Source: Dryomyza anilis (taxonomy: Eukaryota; Arthropoda; Insecta; Diptera; Dryomyzidae). Taken from it: a DNA stretch of 64,000 nt. The stretch spans positions 48,023,983-48,087,982 of the forward strand of contig OX638133.1 of the NCBI GenBank assembly GCA_951804985.1, given 5' to 3'. Of this stretch, positions 52,068 to 63,629 are shown one piece after another. Position numbers and translations under genes: made by a program. Numbering within the stretch: position 1 is the stretch's first letter; the number at the start of each line of letters is the position of its first letter. A model generated the notes under the pieces. That model was not told the origin of the DNA. It was given only the letters and a program-made list of their open reading frames with translations, and made no database searches.

Positions 52068-52212
52068 TTCAACAGACAGACATAAATCGACTCAGGAGGT
52101 CATGCTGATCAAGAATATATATACTTTTCTATACCGGAAATGCTTCCTTCTGGGTGTTACAAACGGCGTACCAAACTGAATATACCCTTTCACTCTTAGT
52201 GTAGGGTATAAA
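52068..52212 (+). mobile_element. mini-me-like short dipteran element
   Basis: CAACAGACAGACATAAATCG, then CTGATCAAGAATATATATAC, then GGAAATGCTTCCTTCTGGGT and a TATACCCTTT...AGGGTATAAA end. GTCY-type and TA-type tracts around a conserved core are the hallmark I remember of dipteran mini-me elements. A second copy lies inverted at 62893-63045. Assignment is by memory of the motif. Confidence 0.6.
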
Positions 52213-52293
52213 AACTAAGTATTCCGTTAAAAACATCACCTGTGATTTACATAGTGTAGTTTAAGTATTTCTGAATAATTAAAGATTCACGAA

Positions 52294-52597
52294 GCCGCGG
52301 TAGCTCAGTGGTTAGTGCGTTGGACTGCGAGCCGAAAGGTCCCCGGTTCAAGCCTGGACTGGGGCTAACAACATCTTTTCATAGAAACATTTTTCTATAC
52401 CGCGCTACCTCTCGTCAGTAAAGGGCAAACCTACGAGAGTAAAACCATTGCCTATGAAAAGCTCTCACCCGCCGTTCGGATTCGGCAATAAAGGTCCCAT
52501 CACGTTGAGTACAAATATAACACGCACAGCTCAAAATGGTGAGAGAGCTCGGCGGAAGTTCTATACAGGACTGTAGCGCCAAACTATTATTATTATT
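52294..52597 (+). mobile_element. tRNA-derived SINE, full length, 16 bp target duplication
   Basis: Complete head GCCGCGGTAGCTCAGTGG with the B-box-like GGTTCAAGCCTGG, body and ATT tail. It is flanked by perfect direct repeats ATTAAAGATTCACGAA at 52278-52293 and 52598-52613. The intact duplication and close match to 63264 indicate a young insertion. This copy best defines the ends of the family. Confidence 0.95.
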
Positions 52598-52613
52598 ATT
52601 AAAGATTCACGAA

Positions 52614-52973
52614 TTATAATTGAATAATAATATTTATAAACAAATGATATACATAATATTTATGATATTTTTTATTGCTTTGAAATGATTTTTTGAAGAT
52701 CCTTCTTATTGGTAACCAGGCAGTGGCATTTTTGCGCATTTCTTAAGATTTGTTTGCTAATGATGGAATAAATAATCTGAAAGCACATGCATTTCCTTAA
52801 GTAAATCAAAGGGGGCATTAAATACGGTAAGAACTAGCGATCACGTTATGGTCTAGAATTATATCCTTTTTCTGATTGGAGTTATAATATACCCAAACAA
52901 ATGCAAACCGCTTAAACTCGAAAACATTACAAATTTACACGCTTCGCATATTATCCACAAAGAGCAAAGGTCC
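52614..52973. other. Unique AT-rich DNA
   Basis: No repeats or frames recognised. Confidence 0.3.
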
Positions 52974-53055
52974 TGCACGTGCACCTTTTATGGTCATTAC
53001 AAAAATTTTACCTTGCACACGTGCACATTGTTTTCACATCACCGCTGTGACGTCA
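52974..53055. promoter_or_regulatory. Candidate regulatory cluster: two CACGTG E-boxes and a CRE
   Basis: TGCACGTGCA (52974-52983), CACGTG (53018-53023, in GCACACGTGCAC) and TGACGTCA (53048-53055) fall within 82 bp of unique, less AT-rich DNA. These are the known palindromic sites of bHLH and CREB/ATF factors. No adjacent gene is visible, so function is speculative. Confidence 0.3.
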
Positions 53056-53767
53056 GCCCAAGCATATGCCGGCAGACTCGTGAACACGTTGGTGGTTAGA
53101 GCTTAGCAGTATGCAACTTGTTTTTTTTTACCAAATGAACTGTTTCGGCACACTCTGATTTTTAAATTTCATTCAGTTTGACTTCTTCAAATCCGATTTT
53201 GTACATGTACCTACTCAACAACACTCAGCATGATGTTTGTTATATTTCAAAGAAGGGGATTTTTTATGTTTTTGTTAATAGTATATTTACCAACAACATA
53301 CCTTCCGTGTTATACGATACCACTTTGAAATATAAACTCAGAGATTTCCCACAAAAAACGTATATCTTCTTACGTGTGCTCTGGAACTGTTGAACTATAT
53401 TTACGTAGATATATATTGTAATGAGGGTAAATTATTCAACAAATATCACAATATAAAAATGAGTTGTGCTCCAAGAGCATGGGGACAACTGTCGATATAA
53501 TGAAATTAGATAAAATAATATTATTTTGCTTAAATAAATTAAGTAGTTACTAATAATTTTTATGCGATATTTCAACATAAAACGTGTAAGGTAAGGGAAG
53601 TCACATGGGCGGGACTTAAAGTCGGTCTGGGCTGACTGGAATATCATACACCGTGGTGGGAACAACAATGACGAATAATTAATGTAGACCTAAATTACCA
53701 ACTTTTTATTTATGGTGAACAGTTTCGAAATATAATTCAAACAAATGATATATATCTTAAAACATAT
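53056..53767. other. Unassigned, with a GTCGG-type repeat at 53586-53660
   Basis: The stretch GGGAAGTCACATGGGCGGGA with AAGTCGGTCTGGGC matches 27274-27360. The frames at 53178-53393 and 53432-53668 have no support. Confidence 0.35.
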
Positions 53768-55500
53768 CTTACACTCAAATAATATTGTATTAAAAACAAA
53801 TAAAAATGTCTTTGAAATAATTACATATAATTTTGTATGTCTTTGGACGTAAAACAACGTCCAAAGACATTTACTTTTGTTTTAAATAAATTCATGCTCT
53901 TGTTTTTGTATGAAAAATATAAAAAATAAGTACATATTTTAATTGAATTGCAGAGTAATTTTATAATAAATTTATCTTAAAATTACTAAAATTGCAATTA
54001 TTTAGCTGTCCAGAAAAGTATAGAAAAATTAATACATTTTATACCTATTTAATACAAAAAATGTATTAAAAAACATTTTTTCTTATTTTTTCCACTCCTT
54101 TACTTTTTTTCTTCACTCGTCTTATTTCATTTTTTATTTACTTCATATAATTTTAACAATCGAAAATTTTTTTATAAATTTCATTTGTCGAAAGTTGGCA
54201 CCGGACTTTGGCGTTAAAATCCACTGTTCCACCCGTGAGGCTACACATGCATATCCGTTTGTTTGAGATTTTTACTTCAAAACCAAAATTTGTGAAATGT
54301 TAAATTTTTTTTGAACGTCACTTTCCAACAAAGTTTTAATTTATTTTCATTTATTGTCGAAGCCTCACAAATTTTAGTAATTTATTTAAAGATTTTGAAT
54401 AAATGATCTGTAACAAATGAGGTTGATAGGGTAACGGTGAGAACTCACGTCTTTTACCCGGGATGTACGCGTTTAAATCCCAGAAGAATTTTTTTTTTTA
54501 TATTTTGAACCGGAACTGGAACCGACACCGTTTCCGTTGCATTTTTGTAGAACCGGAACTGGAACTATAACCGTTTTTTATTTTCTTATTATCGTTATTA
54601 TCTTTTTTAAGGAACCGGAACTGGAATCGTTATTTTATTTTTTAAAGAACAGGAACTGGAACAGAAAACCCGAACTGGAACTGGAGCCATTACTAAATTA
54701 ATTAGATCAGAAATTAATATATCAAAAAAATAATAATTAAATCAATTTGGACAATGAAATTGGAAACAAAAACAAATATTATTTAAGTTACACATGTGGA
54801 CAATGGAATTTTAAAAAATTTTTAGCCTTGCTAATTTTCTTTATACATATTGATTGTCATACAAAATATGTTTTGTATTTTTAACAAATATTCCATTCAC
54901 TTATTTCTCAAAAGATGTATATTATAATCAGGGATCGGATTTCGATGATATGGCATTTTTTGGCTTTTTTTAGTCGTTGATCATTTTTCTAAATTTTAGG
55001 TCATTATTTGTAGAATTAGTAGATTTTTCTTGATAAGTAATAGATTTAAAACAAAAATGTGGCATCTTTGATCTAGTTTTGTAGTACTATTTTTGTCTTT
55101 ATCTTTATTACTTGCAATTCTGCAGTGGTTGAAATCGAAAATTGGTTATAAAAGATATGGGTGCATTTAAATGCGTCTCTTGTCAGTATCGTCGTCGAAC
55201 GAAAAAAAGAGTATATAAAAATAAATAAAAATGTATTTAAACAAAATACATTTGTATTTAATTTATGTTCAAATTATACATATTGATTTTTTTTACTACA
55301 TCGATGTTTTTGAAAAAGATTTTCTTATGGAAAATAACTATATAATGTTACTGCATACCTGTAAAATTTAAATACATTTGTATTAAAAAATTAAATGTTT
55401 TCATTTATACGTCCCCAAATATGTAGACAAATTACTACGTCTTATTTTCAATTTTACTACATATTCTATTTATTTTACCTCAAGCAAAAGTTAAAATATA
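53768..55500. mobile_element. Decayed relatives of the 1.2 kb CACCG MITE
   Basis: 53768-53880 (CACTCAAATAATATTGTATT, then AATGTCTTTGAAATAA and TTGGACGTAAAACAACG) aligns with the inner side of the MITE right end at 35190-35307. 55205-55480 aligns with 35990-36230 (GGAAAATAACTA, TTTATACGTCC, AAATATGTAGA). Between them, 54434-54490 is weakly tRNA-like (GGGTAACGGTGAGAAC ... GCGTTTAAATCCC), and 54500-54680 holds repeated GGAACTGGAA. Probably two decayed copies or one expanded copy; limits are uncertain. Confidence 0.5.
54500..54682 (+). repeat. GAACCGGAACTGGAAC irregular repeats
   Basis: GGAACTGGAAC-type motifs recur about seven times with spacers of T-rich sequence (CCGTTTTTTATTTTC). Non-coding. 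Confidence 0.65.
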
Positions 55501-55794
55501 ATTTCAAACTTATTTAATTTTACTACATTCTGCATTTATGACAGACTAATATTAAAATTCGAAAATATCAAAAAATATTGTTTTTATTGATTTAATTTCA
55601 AGCTAAATATTAAAATATTACTACATATGTATGCAATATTTTTTATTACATAGGTACTTTATTTATTTACGCTTCTCTCACATTGTGAGGGTGCATTGAC
55701 TGCGTATTTAATTTTGTTTATAAATTAAATGAAAATTATATTAAAATCAATTCATCAATTATATTTTTGAATCACATGAATTAAAATTGAACTC

Positions 55795-55911
55795 ACACTC
55801 AGAGGGAAAGTCCATATGATTAATGGTTTTTACTATTGAAGTTGGTTAATGGACAAATTATTGTTTTAATCGGAAAACACCATTAAATACCATAAAATTT
55901 ATTTTGAGTGT
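55795..55911. mobile_element. Very short MITE, about 117 bp
   Basis: The ends ACACTCAGAGGGAAA and TTTATTTTGAGTGT are inverted copies at their tips. The AT-rich interior includes two ATTAATGG/CCATTAAA complements. It resembles the CAC(N)CAG MITE ends elsewhere in the window. Confidence 0.45.
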
Positions 55912-57432
55912 ATATAAAAATATTAATCTTGTTGTTTTGTGTACTATTAAATCAATGATTGTCCTGTTGAGCAACTTTAGATTTTATGGATATTTATTTT
56001 GGGTGCATAAATAGAAACCCAGCTTTAAAAGTTTTAAAAAAATTTAATAATACAGGAATTGCCCAGTATACTATTGCCCAGTATACTATAGGTGGTGACG
56101 AATTTCATAACAATTGTCATTGTTTTTATTGTCACTTTGCTGCTAGTATACCATTTCGTGACAATTGTCACTCACCTCATTTTAGTCATTGCTTTGTCAT
56201 TGTCATTGCTCGGTAGAATAGGTCTATAAGTTTAAAAAAGTAAAACTAAAATACGCGTAAGAAAACCAAATTATCAACATGATTAAAATTTAAGACTTAA
56301 TTTAATTAAAATACCGCCACTATATTAGAGTGAGCATAGCAACAGCCTCAATTAAAACATAAAAATATTTCATTCACGAATCGTTCATTCACAATAAAAA
56401 AAATTAAAATAAAAACATTGAGCGAGAATATTTATAACAAATATTAATGCTAACATAAAATAAATCATTCAGCTTCATGAAACAACAATAACACCAGTGG
56501 ATATCATCAGGCCTGCTGACATCTCACCAGGAATAAATATGTAAGTAGCATTGTACCATTGCCTCTCATTATTATTTGTTTTACTATCGCTCATTTTAAA
56601 GAGAAAGATAAAACACGATCAGCGTACATAGGTGTTGCACATTCGTTGGTTTTGTTTTTTAAGTAGGATTAGAGAGAAAATATGCAAATATTCGCGTTGC
56701 CAACTATGTAAAATTTAAATTTTCTATATGTAAAGGGGGTTTAAACTTATTACATTCCTATATTCTACCTTAAACGATTGCGATTTATACTATTAACAAA
56801 ATAAAAATGTAAATACAAAACGAAATAATTTACACTAAGATAAATGAAATTTAATTAAAATAACATATGAAATATAAGATATATTAAAATAAATCAAAAC
56901 GAATAAAAGTTAGATGAATTTGAATAAATTGGATATAATATATAAAATAAGATACAATAAATTATAATAACTAGAACTAGAAAAACTTATGAACGAAAAT
57001 AATATAAACTAAATATGAATATAAATAAGAAGTTAATTCCTTTATTTGATTAATTAAGTTGGAACCAAACAAAAATGAATAAAAGATATTTAAAAGAAAA
57101 ATTAATATATAATATAATAAGATAAAATAAACATAAAATATTTACACATTTTAAAACATTTAAGACTAGAAATAATTTTTATTTTAAATCATTGTTCAAT
57201 CAACAATAATTAATACAATACATATTGCGCAATTATTTTGAATTTAATAAAATTGATGAATATAGCCAGTTAATGAAATCAATAACAATATGCAATATTT
57301 TTAAACTAATAAAATGAACCTGTCGTATATCCAGAATTAAATATGGCTTTATAAATTTAATTATACGCGAAAGGTAAGGTCATGAATTGAAAAGAAAGTG
57401 TACAATTAGTGGTCTAAGACATAAAATGTAAC
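55912..57432. other. Mostly AT-rich DNA with weak repeats
   Basis: A 15 bp direct duplication (TTGCCCAGTATACTA) lies at 56058-56087, and the palindrome GTGACAATTGTCAC at about 56157 follows. The region around 56490-56545 has an unusual 25-codon open stretch ending in a good splice-donor string (AATATGTAAGTAG). From 56750 on the sequence is almost all A/T. Confidence 0.35.
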
Positions 57433-57704
57433 TTAGCAGATTGGGCTATGTTGCATTTGCATAAGATTGTAATTATCAACCCAATTTAAATCATTGAGAG
57501 CAAATCGTACAAAATTTTTTTGTATACGTTCGATACGATCAGTGTGCACTTTATAAAAAGGAGACCATACTTGACTTGCATATTCTCGATGACAACGTAC
57601 TAGAGTATTATATAGAGTTAATATAGTCAAATGACTATTAAATTCTTTAGCCCAGCGCTTGATAAAACCAAGCAATGAAGAGGCTTTTTTACATATATGT
57701 TCAA

Positions 57705-58843
57705 TAGGGCGAATCGACATTTTTGTCCAAAGTTTTAATAGGGCTTAAAAGTTACATTGTGCTGCTAAAGTTTACTACAAAAAATTTAGTCGAAAAAAAT
57801 AATGTCATGTGTTCGCGCATTGCAGATGAAGTTAAAAAACACTTAAAATCCATATTTTTATTTTTTTAGCATCTAGATAAAGTTTTTTTGGATCGTAATA
57901 GACTCAAAGATATAATATCTATTAATGTCCTCCTAAAATTTCATCAATTTTAAATAAAATCTTATGCCTGCGCATCGTCCTTGTAGTTGGAAAAGTCGAA
58001 AAAAAATCGAACATTTTTCTGGTTAAACCGTTCTCAAATCGGAATGGGTGGTTATTTTTACATGTAATTTTTTATATATATTCTTAGGGGTGCTGAATCC
58101 AAATTTTTTAACGGCCAATTTCTATCGGGTATAGTTTTTGAATAAAAAATTCCTAAAATCTGTTTCTTTGACCATTATACAATTTTTTACTGATTACATC
58201 ATATTGATTTAAGTTTTGTTGTCGTTATTGATCTTAAAAGTTACACAATGGTCCTGGAATTTCCTTCATACAATTTTAGTAAAAAAAAAATATCGTCCTG
58301 GGCTCGCGCATTGCATCCGAAAGTATAAAATTCCTTTAAGTAATATAAATTTATGTTTATGGTAAAAAAAAAGTGTTTTGGATCAGAATAAGCTCCAAAA
58401 ATTAGATTTCGAGTCTATACGCCCACCCAAAATTTTATTATTTTTAAAACAAATCTTGTGGCTGCGCATTAGTCCTTGAAGTTGAAAACAACAAAAAAAT
58501 CGTAATTTTCTTTATTTTTTTTTTTTTGTGAAATTGTTTGTGGTCAATTCTAGGACCATTATATTACTTACAAACATAATTACGCCATGAAAATATCAAG
58601 CAATATGATGTAATAGTAAAAAAAAATTATAAAGGGTAAAGCACCAGACTTCAGGAATTTTTTTTTTAAAACTATACCGATCAACAAAAAAAGTTTGTTA
58701 AGATGGTAAAAAAATAAAAATATGGATTTAAAGTGTTTTTTAACTTCATCTGCAATATGTGGTAAACTCCAGTATCACAATGTAACTTTTAAGCCCTATT
58801 GCATTTTGAAATAAAAATAAAAGTTTGGATTCGATCCGCCCTA
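57705..58843. mobile_element. hAT-like fold-back element with 8 bp target duplication
   Basis: It begins TAGGGCGAATCGACA and ends GATCCGCCCTA (complement TAGGGCGGATC). It is flanked by ATGTTCAA at 57697-57704 and 58844-58851, and the LINE reading frame resumes exactly across the site. An 8 bp duplication with a YAGGG terminus is diagnostic of hAT elements. The arms extend inward for roughly 200 bp or more (ATTGCAGATGAAGTTAAAAA in one, complement in the other). An inner stretch at 58250-58500 is a direct, diverged repeat of 57720-57990. There is no transposase, so it is non-autonomous. Confidence 0.85.
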
Positions 58844-59771
58844 ATGTTCAATGTGAAGTTTGAACGATAAAGTGTGATCAACAAACAGACCTAGATCCTT
58901 TACTATATGTACTCGACTAACATTTTCCTCTTTTAACATATATTTATACTCTATATTGTTTCTCTTTCGAGAAAATACCTGACACTTCTCTGGATAAGGT
59001 ACCAAATGGTTCTTAAAACTCCAAATCTCAAAAAAATTGAAATCTGTCTGCAGTAACTTAGCGTCATTCTCATCCTTGATAGCCTTAAAATTTTTATGTC
59101 ATCGGCAAAGAATAACAGGTTGGAATACTTTATATTGCATATGACATCATTTATCGCCAAAATAAATAAAAGAGGTCCAACACACAAAAAAATAATAGCT
59201 TGGCGTGCAGTTGTTTCTAATAATATTGATTTGCATCTTCCAAATGTAGTCAGCCTCAACTGAAATTCATTTCATGTAAATAATAGTATGAAGCTTAACC
59301 AACTATTAGTTGAAGCAACTGCAACATTGATTGGGGAAACACACTTTTTATCCATTTTCAACTTTTTTATTTCCATTGCTACGGCAACTAAATTCAAAAT
59401 GAGACATAACCAATATTTAGTTGACTCAACAGATATTTGGTTATATTGACTAAATGATATAACATTATGTTGTACCAAACAATATTTATTTGATTCAACT
59501 GCGGAATCAGCTGTTTTGCGAAACCAAAGTAGGACAACATCAGTCGCACAAGATTCATATTTTTCACTCGTTGTTTTTGTTCTGCGGACAGCGATTCACG
59601 TGTAAAACAAAATTTGGATTTCGTTGTTACTGTTCGGTTTTTTCATGCCCAAATATACTTTCTTCAACAACGGACATACTATCGTACAGAGTTCTTGCAA
59701 TTTTCTTTATATCTGTTGTGTTTCTATATGCAACCCTAGCGCTCTAACGTGTTGCAAACACGAAGTCAGCA

Positions 59772-60664
59772 CACCCAGAAAAAAATCATGGTAAATTAAT
59801 TGTATTTCAATAGAAAAACAATAATTTATACCGTTAAAATTGGTCAATAGGATGCGCCCCATTAGTTCTGTAATATTGATACTGTTAATACAATGTGGGT
59901 TATACCATAAATTTTATAATGTGATATTTTAATTACAATAAGAAAGACCTATACAAATTTAATGATACGCATTATTAATTTTATGCTAAAGTCGAATTAC
60001 ATTTTCCTAATTATTTAAAACAAATTTATTAAAACAAAAATGTATTTTAGTTAATTTATTGTATATATTTTTTTATTTAAATGTCGAAATTGATAACCAC
60101 TTTTAGAACACACACATAAAGAGACACTTCTTGCTGCAAACGGTTATAACACATTTAATGTTTGCTTTGGTTTCCAATAATTGATTGTAATTCTTGAGTC
60201 TGCAGTTATTTTTGAGTCCGTTGCCATAATAGAAGTTCGATGTATTATTTATTTTCTGTAATTAATATAAATAGATATATATATATAAATATAATTTACA
60301 TTAAATACATTATTAAACGCGACATTGGTAAGGACTACCAATGTCGCGTTTAATAATGTGAATTATTACAAAAAATTACATGCGACCATTTTGAGTAAAC
60401 TCGCAGAATGACGTACAAAGCAAACATGTTTGTATTCGTTTTTGTGTTTTTTTACACCACGTTTATTATTATAGGAGGAAACCATTAAAACAACAGTATT
60501 TATTCTATTTAAAATAATAATATTGAAATATGGTACTGAATTTTTCAAATACTATTGAATTAATTAGAAAACTTTTGATTTAAAAAGAAAAAACTATTAA
60601 TACATGAACCATAATATCAATGGTCGTACCATAAAGTACTTAATGGTACATTTTCTTCTGAGTG
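59772..60664. mobile_element. MITE, CACCC-AGAAAAAAT ends, nested in the composite insertion
   Basis: Left end CACCCAGAAAAAAATCATGG; right end is the complement of CACTCAGAAGAAAATGTACC. The dinucleotide CA, not TA, flanks both sides. It contains the perfect hairpin at 60307-60359. It shows the same end type as 847-1052 and 34109-35307. Confidence 0.65.
60307..60359. repeat. Perfect 24 bp hairpin with 5 base loop
   Basis: The stem starts ACATTATTAAACGCGACATT and ends GGTA; the loop is AGGAC; the second arm is an exact complement. The centre is GC-richer than the surrounding DNA. The loop is too short for a typical microRNA precursor. Confidence 0.9.
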
Positions 60665-62892
60665 CAGACAACGAATCATCGTTAATGTTCGATATCGGGA
60701 ACGCAGTTGTGACGCTGACTTCGTATTTGCAACACGTTGGAGCGCTAGGGCTGCATATAGGAACACAATAAATTTGCCGATTCCTTATAATTAAATTGGC
60801 TACCACAACTAAACAAATTGGTTGAGTCAATTGTATTCATTAGTTGTGTGAACTGATACGCGGTGTTGCAACAACTGAATCAGTGAAATGTTGACAGAAC
60901 TAAATAAATCGGTTGGCAAAAAAAGACGAAAGACCAACTGATTCGTTCTTTGGGTGAAGATGGCTACCCCGAGGTACCCCGGATGTTGAAATAAAGGGTG
61001 AAGATGAAACTTTTCTGAAACGTATTTCATATAATTAAGATTGTAACCATTTCACAAAGAATTCTGGAAAACCAAGTATCTTTAATTTGAACAAAATTAA
61101 ATTGTGAGGAAGTTTGTCGAAAGCTTTACTGAAGTCAGTATATATGCAATCAACTTGATTTCCTGACTCGATTTCGTCAGTTGTGAATGAGGTGAAATCC
61201 AGTAGGTTTGATACCGTGGATCTACCGGTAACAAATCCATGCTGACGTGTTGTAATTACATGTTTACAATGAATTTTTACTTGATCATACACAATGCGTT
61301 CAAACAATTTCGGGATAGATGAGAGTTTAGCAATTGGTTTATAATTGGTAACATCGTTTTTGCACCCTTTTTTAAAAATTGGACTTATAAATGAGTTTTT
61401 CCAAAATTGTGGAAAATTACCTTCATTAATTGATTTAATAAATATGATACTAAGGGGCATACATAACGACGCACCACAGTTCTTTAAAACCGTAGCAGGA
61501 ATACCGTCTGGCCCAGAGCTATAATCATCATCAATTGACGAAATGTATTGCAAGATTAAATCCGGTGTAAAGGACATAGAATCTAGTGAAGTTTTGGGTG
61601 CTGAGTGCATGTATTGAAAATGGTTATTATCAATAATGAACGGATCACTACTAAACGACTGCTTAAAAAGGCTAGCAAATAAGCCACATATAATATCAGG
61701 GTCACTCGTGAACTCCTCGTTATTTTTAAATGATGCTGGAAAACCATCACTTTTCTTTTTAGTATTAATAAAACCCCAAAACTTCTTAGGGTCTGATAAT
61801 ATTTTAAGCTTCATTTTTTCAACATAATCAGAATAAAGTGAAGCTGATTTACTTTTAAATTCCAGAAACATGATAGTGTATGTTTCTAGGTCATTAGGAT
61901 TTTGACTATTGACATATCTATTCCATGCTCTATTCCTAGAATTACGTAAATTCTTTAATTCTTTGGTGTACCATGGATACGATGATTGCTTAGAAAATTT
62001 CAGACTGTAAGGTACCGATAGTGCAATACAAGAAAATAGTTCAAAGTAAAAGAAATTTATGGAATAATCGAGTTGATTATTGTCAATACAGTTTGATAAA
62101 AAATCACGTTTTGCAAATAACAATTCATTCATTTTAGCATAATCTGCTTTAGCAAAATTAAATTCATATACTTTATCTGAAGAGCGAGAATTAATTATAT
62201 TATCTCTATCAGATTGGTAATAAATTGTTAAAGGTGGATGATAATTATCAATGCCTGTTAGATCATGAATAGACCGTTTAACAACCGAATTTTACTGTCA
62301 GTAATAAAAATCAGGTGAAGTTGTCTATATAGACAGTTAGTAATACAACTTACTTGTTGTAAGTCAAATGAGATAGTGTCAACAAAAATTTGTTCTTGTC
62401 GGGTTTTAGAGTTGAATGCACAGTAATATGTATCATCGTCGGATCTATGCCATTTTAAATCAGGTAGATTAAAATCTCCCATCATTAAAATATCGTCAGA
62501 ACTCTTAAGTAAATCTAGTACAAAATCAACTGACTTCGATAATGTCTCAAAGGCTTCAACATTACTTTCAGGAGGAATATATGCATTTAAGATATATACA
62601 CAGGAATTGTGTAATACAATCTTAAAACAAAAAAACTCTAATGTAGAAGCAACAGGTATTTTTACTAAGGAACTTATAAAAGTATTTTTGACTGCAATTA
62701 AAACACCACCACCGACTGGAGAATTTTCACACTCAAACCGATCTTTTCTAAAAACATTGAAACTATTATAAAATATTTCAATACTTAAATAGCTATTATT
62801 TAACCAAGTCTCAGTTAATGCAATAAAATCAAAAGTTTGAGTAGCTAAAAAAATATCTCGAGTCTTTGAGCGCAAACCCCTTACGTTTTGAT

Positions 62893-63045
62893 AGTAAAGG
62901 GTGATTCGCCGTACGCCGTTTGTAACACCCTGAAAAAAGCATCTCCGGTATGGAAAAGTATATATATTATTGATCAGCATGAGCTCCTAAGTCGGTTTAG
63001 CGATGTCCGTCTGTCTGCCCTTCTGTCTGTCTGTTGAAATCACGA
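62893..63045 (-). mobile_element. mini-me-like short element, minus copy
   Basis: Complement of 52068-52212 in core (CCGTTTGTAACACCCTGAAA, AGTATATATATTATTGATCA) plus a GTCCGTCTGTCTGCCCTTCT tract, the GTCY microsatellite expected in such elements. It abuts the 5' side of the LINE endonuclease, so the first 10-15 residues of the frame starting at 62980 come from it. Confidence 0.6.
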
Positions 63046-63263
63046 TTACAGAAATCACGATTAGAAGAGCTAGAGCTATATCTAAGAGCTAGAGCTATAT
63101 CTAAGCTTTCTGAACAAGAACAATTGGCATGATCGGACTATTGTGTCCTGAGAACCGATCACTTACGTTCAAATACCTCATATAAAATTTACATCTAAAA
63201 TCAATTTTACTGTATAAGTGCTTAGGTAAACTTTTTTGGTAAAATATATATTACCATTATGTA
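63046..63263. other. Unique AT-rich DNA
   Basis: A short direct duplication, AGAGCTAGAGCTATATCTAA, twice in tandem at 63066-63104. Otherwise nothing recognised. Confidence 0.4.
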
Positions 63264-63576
63264 GCCGCGGTAGCTCAGTGGTTAGTGCGTTGGACTGCGA
63301 GCCGAAAGGTCCCCGGTTCAAGCCTGGACTGGGGCTAACAACATCTTTTCATAGAAGCATTTTTCTATACCGCGCTACCTCTCGTCAGTAAATGGCAAAC
63401 CTACGAGAGTAAAACCATTGCCTATGAAAAAGCTCTCACCCGCCGTTCGGATTCGGCAATAAACTGTAGGTCCCACCACTTTGAGTACAAATATAACACG
63501 CACAGCTCAAATGGTGAGAGAACTCGGCCCAAGTTCTATACAAGACTGTAGCGCCAAACTATTATATTATTATTAT
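63264..63576 (+). mobile_element. tRNA-derived SINE, full length
   Basis: Complete head (GCCGCGGTAGCTCAGTGG), B-box-like GGTTCAAGCCTGG, body and ATT tail. ATTATG occurs at both sides (63257-63262 and 63571-63576), a possible short target duplication. Confidence 0.9.
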
Positions 63577-63629
63577 GCTTAAATACATGAAAATAATGTT
63601 TTCCCACGAAACGACTTGTGGTTCCCAAA

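Larger units (their letters stand above)
59276..61023. mobile_element. 1.75 kb composite insertion in the LINE
   Basis: Flanked by ATTTCAT at 59269-59275 and 61024-61030, which restores collinear LINE sequence when joined. Within it, 59685-59771 and 60690-60785 are inverted copies (CTAGCGCTC, AACGTGTTGCAAA, ACGAAGTCAGC), so it is a fold-back. The outer parts carry repeated AGTTGACTCAAC/GTTGAGTCAAT-type motifs. A MITE sits in its loop at 59772-60664. Its outermost ends do not form an obvious inverted repeat, so the element boundaries may be more complex. Confidence 0.65.
57433..62900 (-). pseudogene. CR1/Jockey-type LINE, one copy cut by two insertions
   Basis: Minus-strand order: endonuclease at about 62900-62258 (YYQNVRGLRSKT, LTETWL, GGGVLIAVKN, MGDFNLPDLKW); linker and RT fingers/palm at 62132-61035 (SSGPDGIP, GFVTGRST, IYTDFSKAFDKLPHN); RT catalytic part at 59259-58951 (GPLLFILAINDV, then FADD); RT thumb and C-terminus at 57720-57433 (KKASSLLGFIKRW, EYASQVWSP, RIERIQKNFVRFAL). 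All pieces are collinear, so this is one element. It is broken by a stop and shifts near 62258-62132, a 1.75 kb insertion and a hAT-like insertion. ORF1 and the 5' end are absent; a mini-me-like repeat abuts at 62893. The superfamily is secure by motif, the clade is not. Confidence 0.88.
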
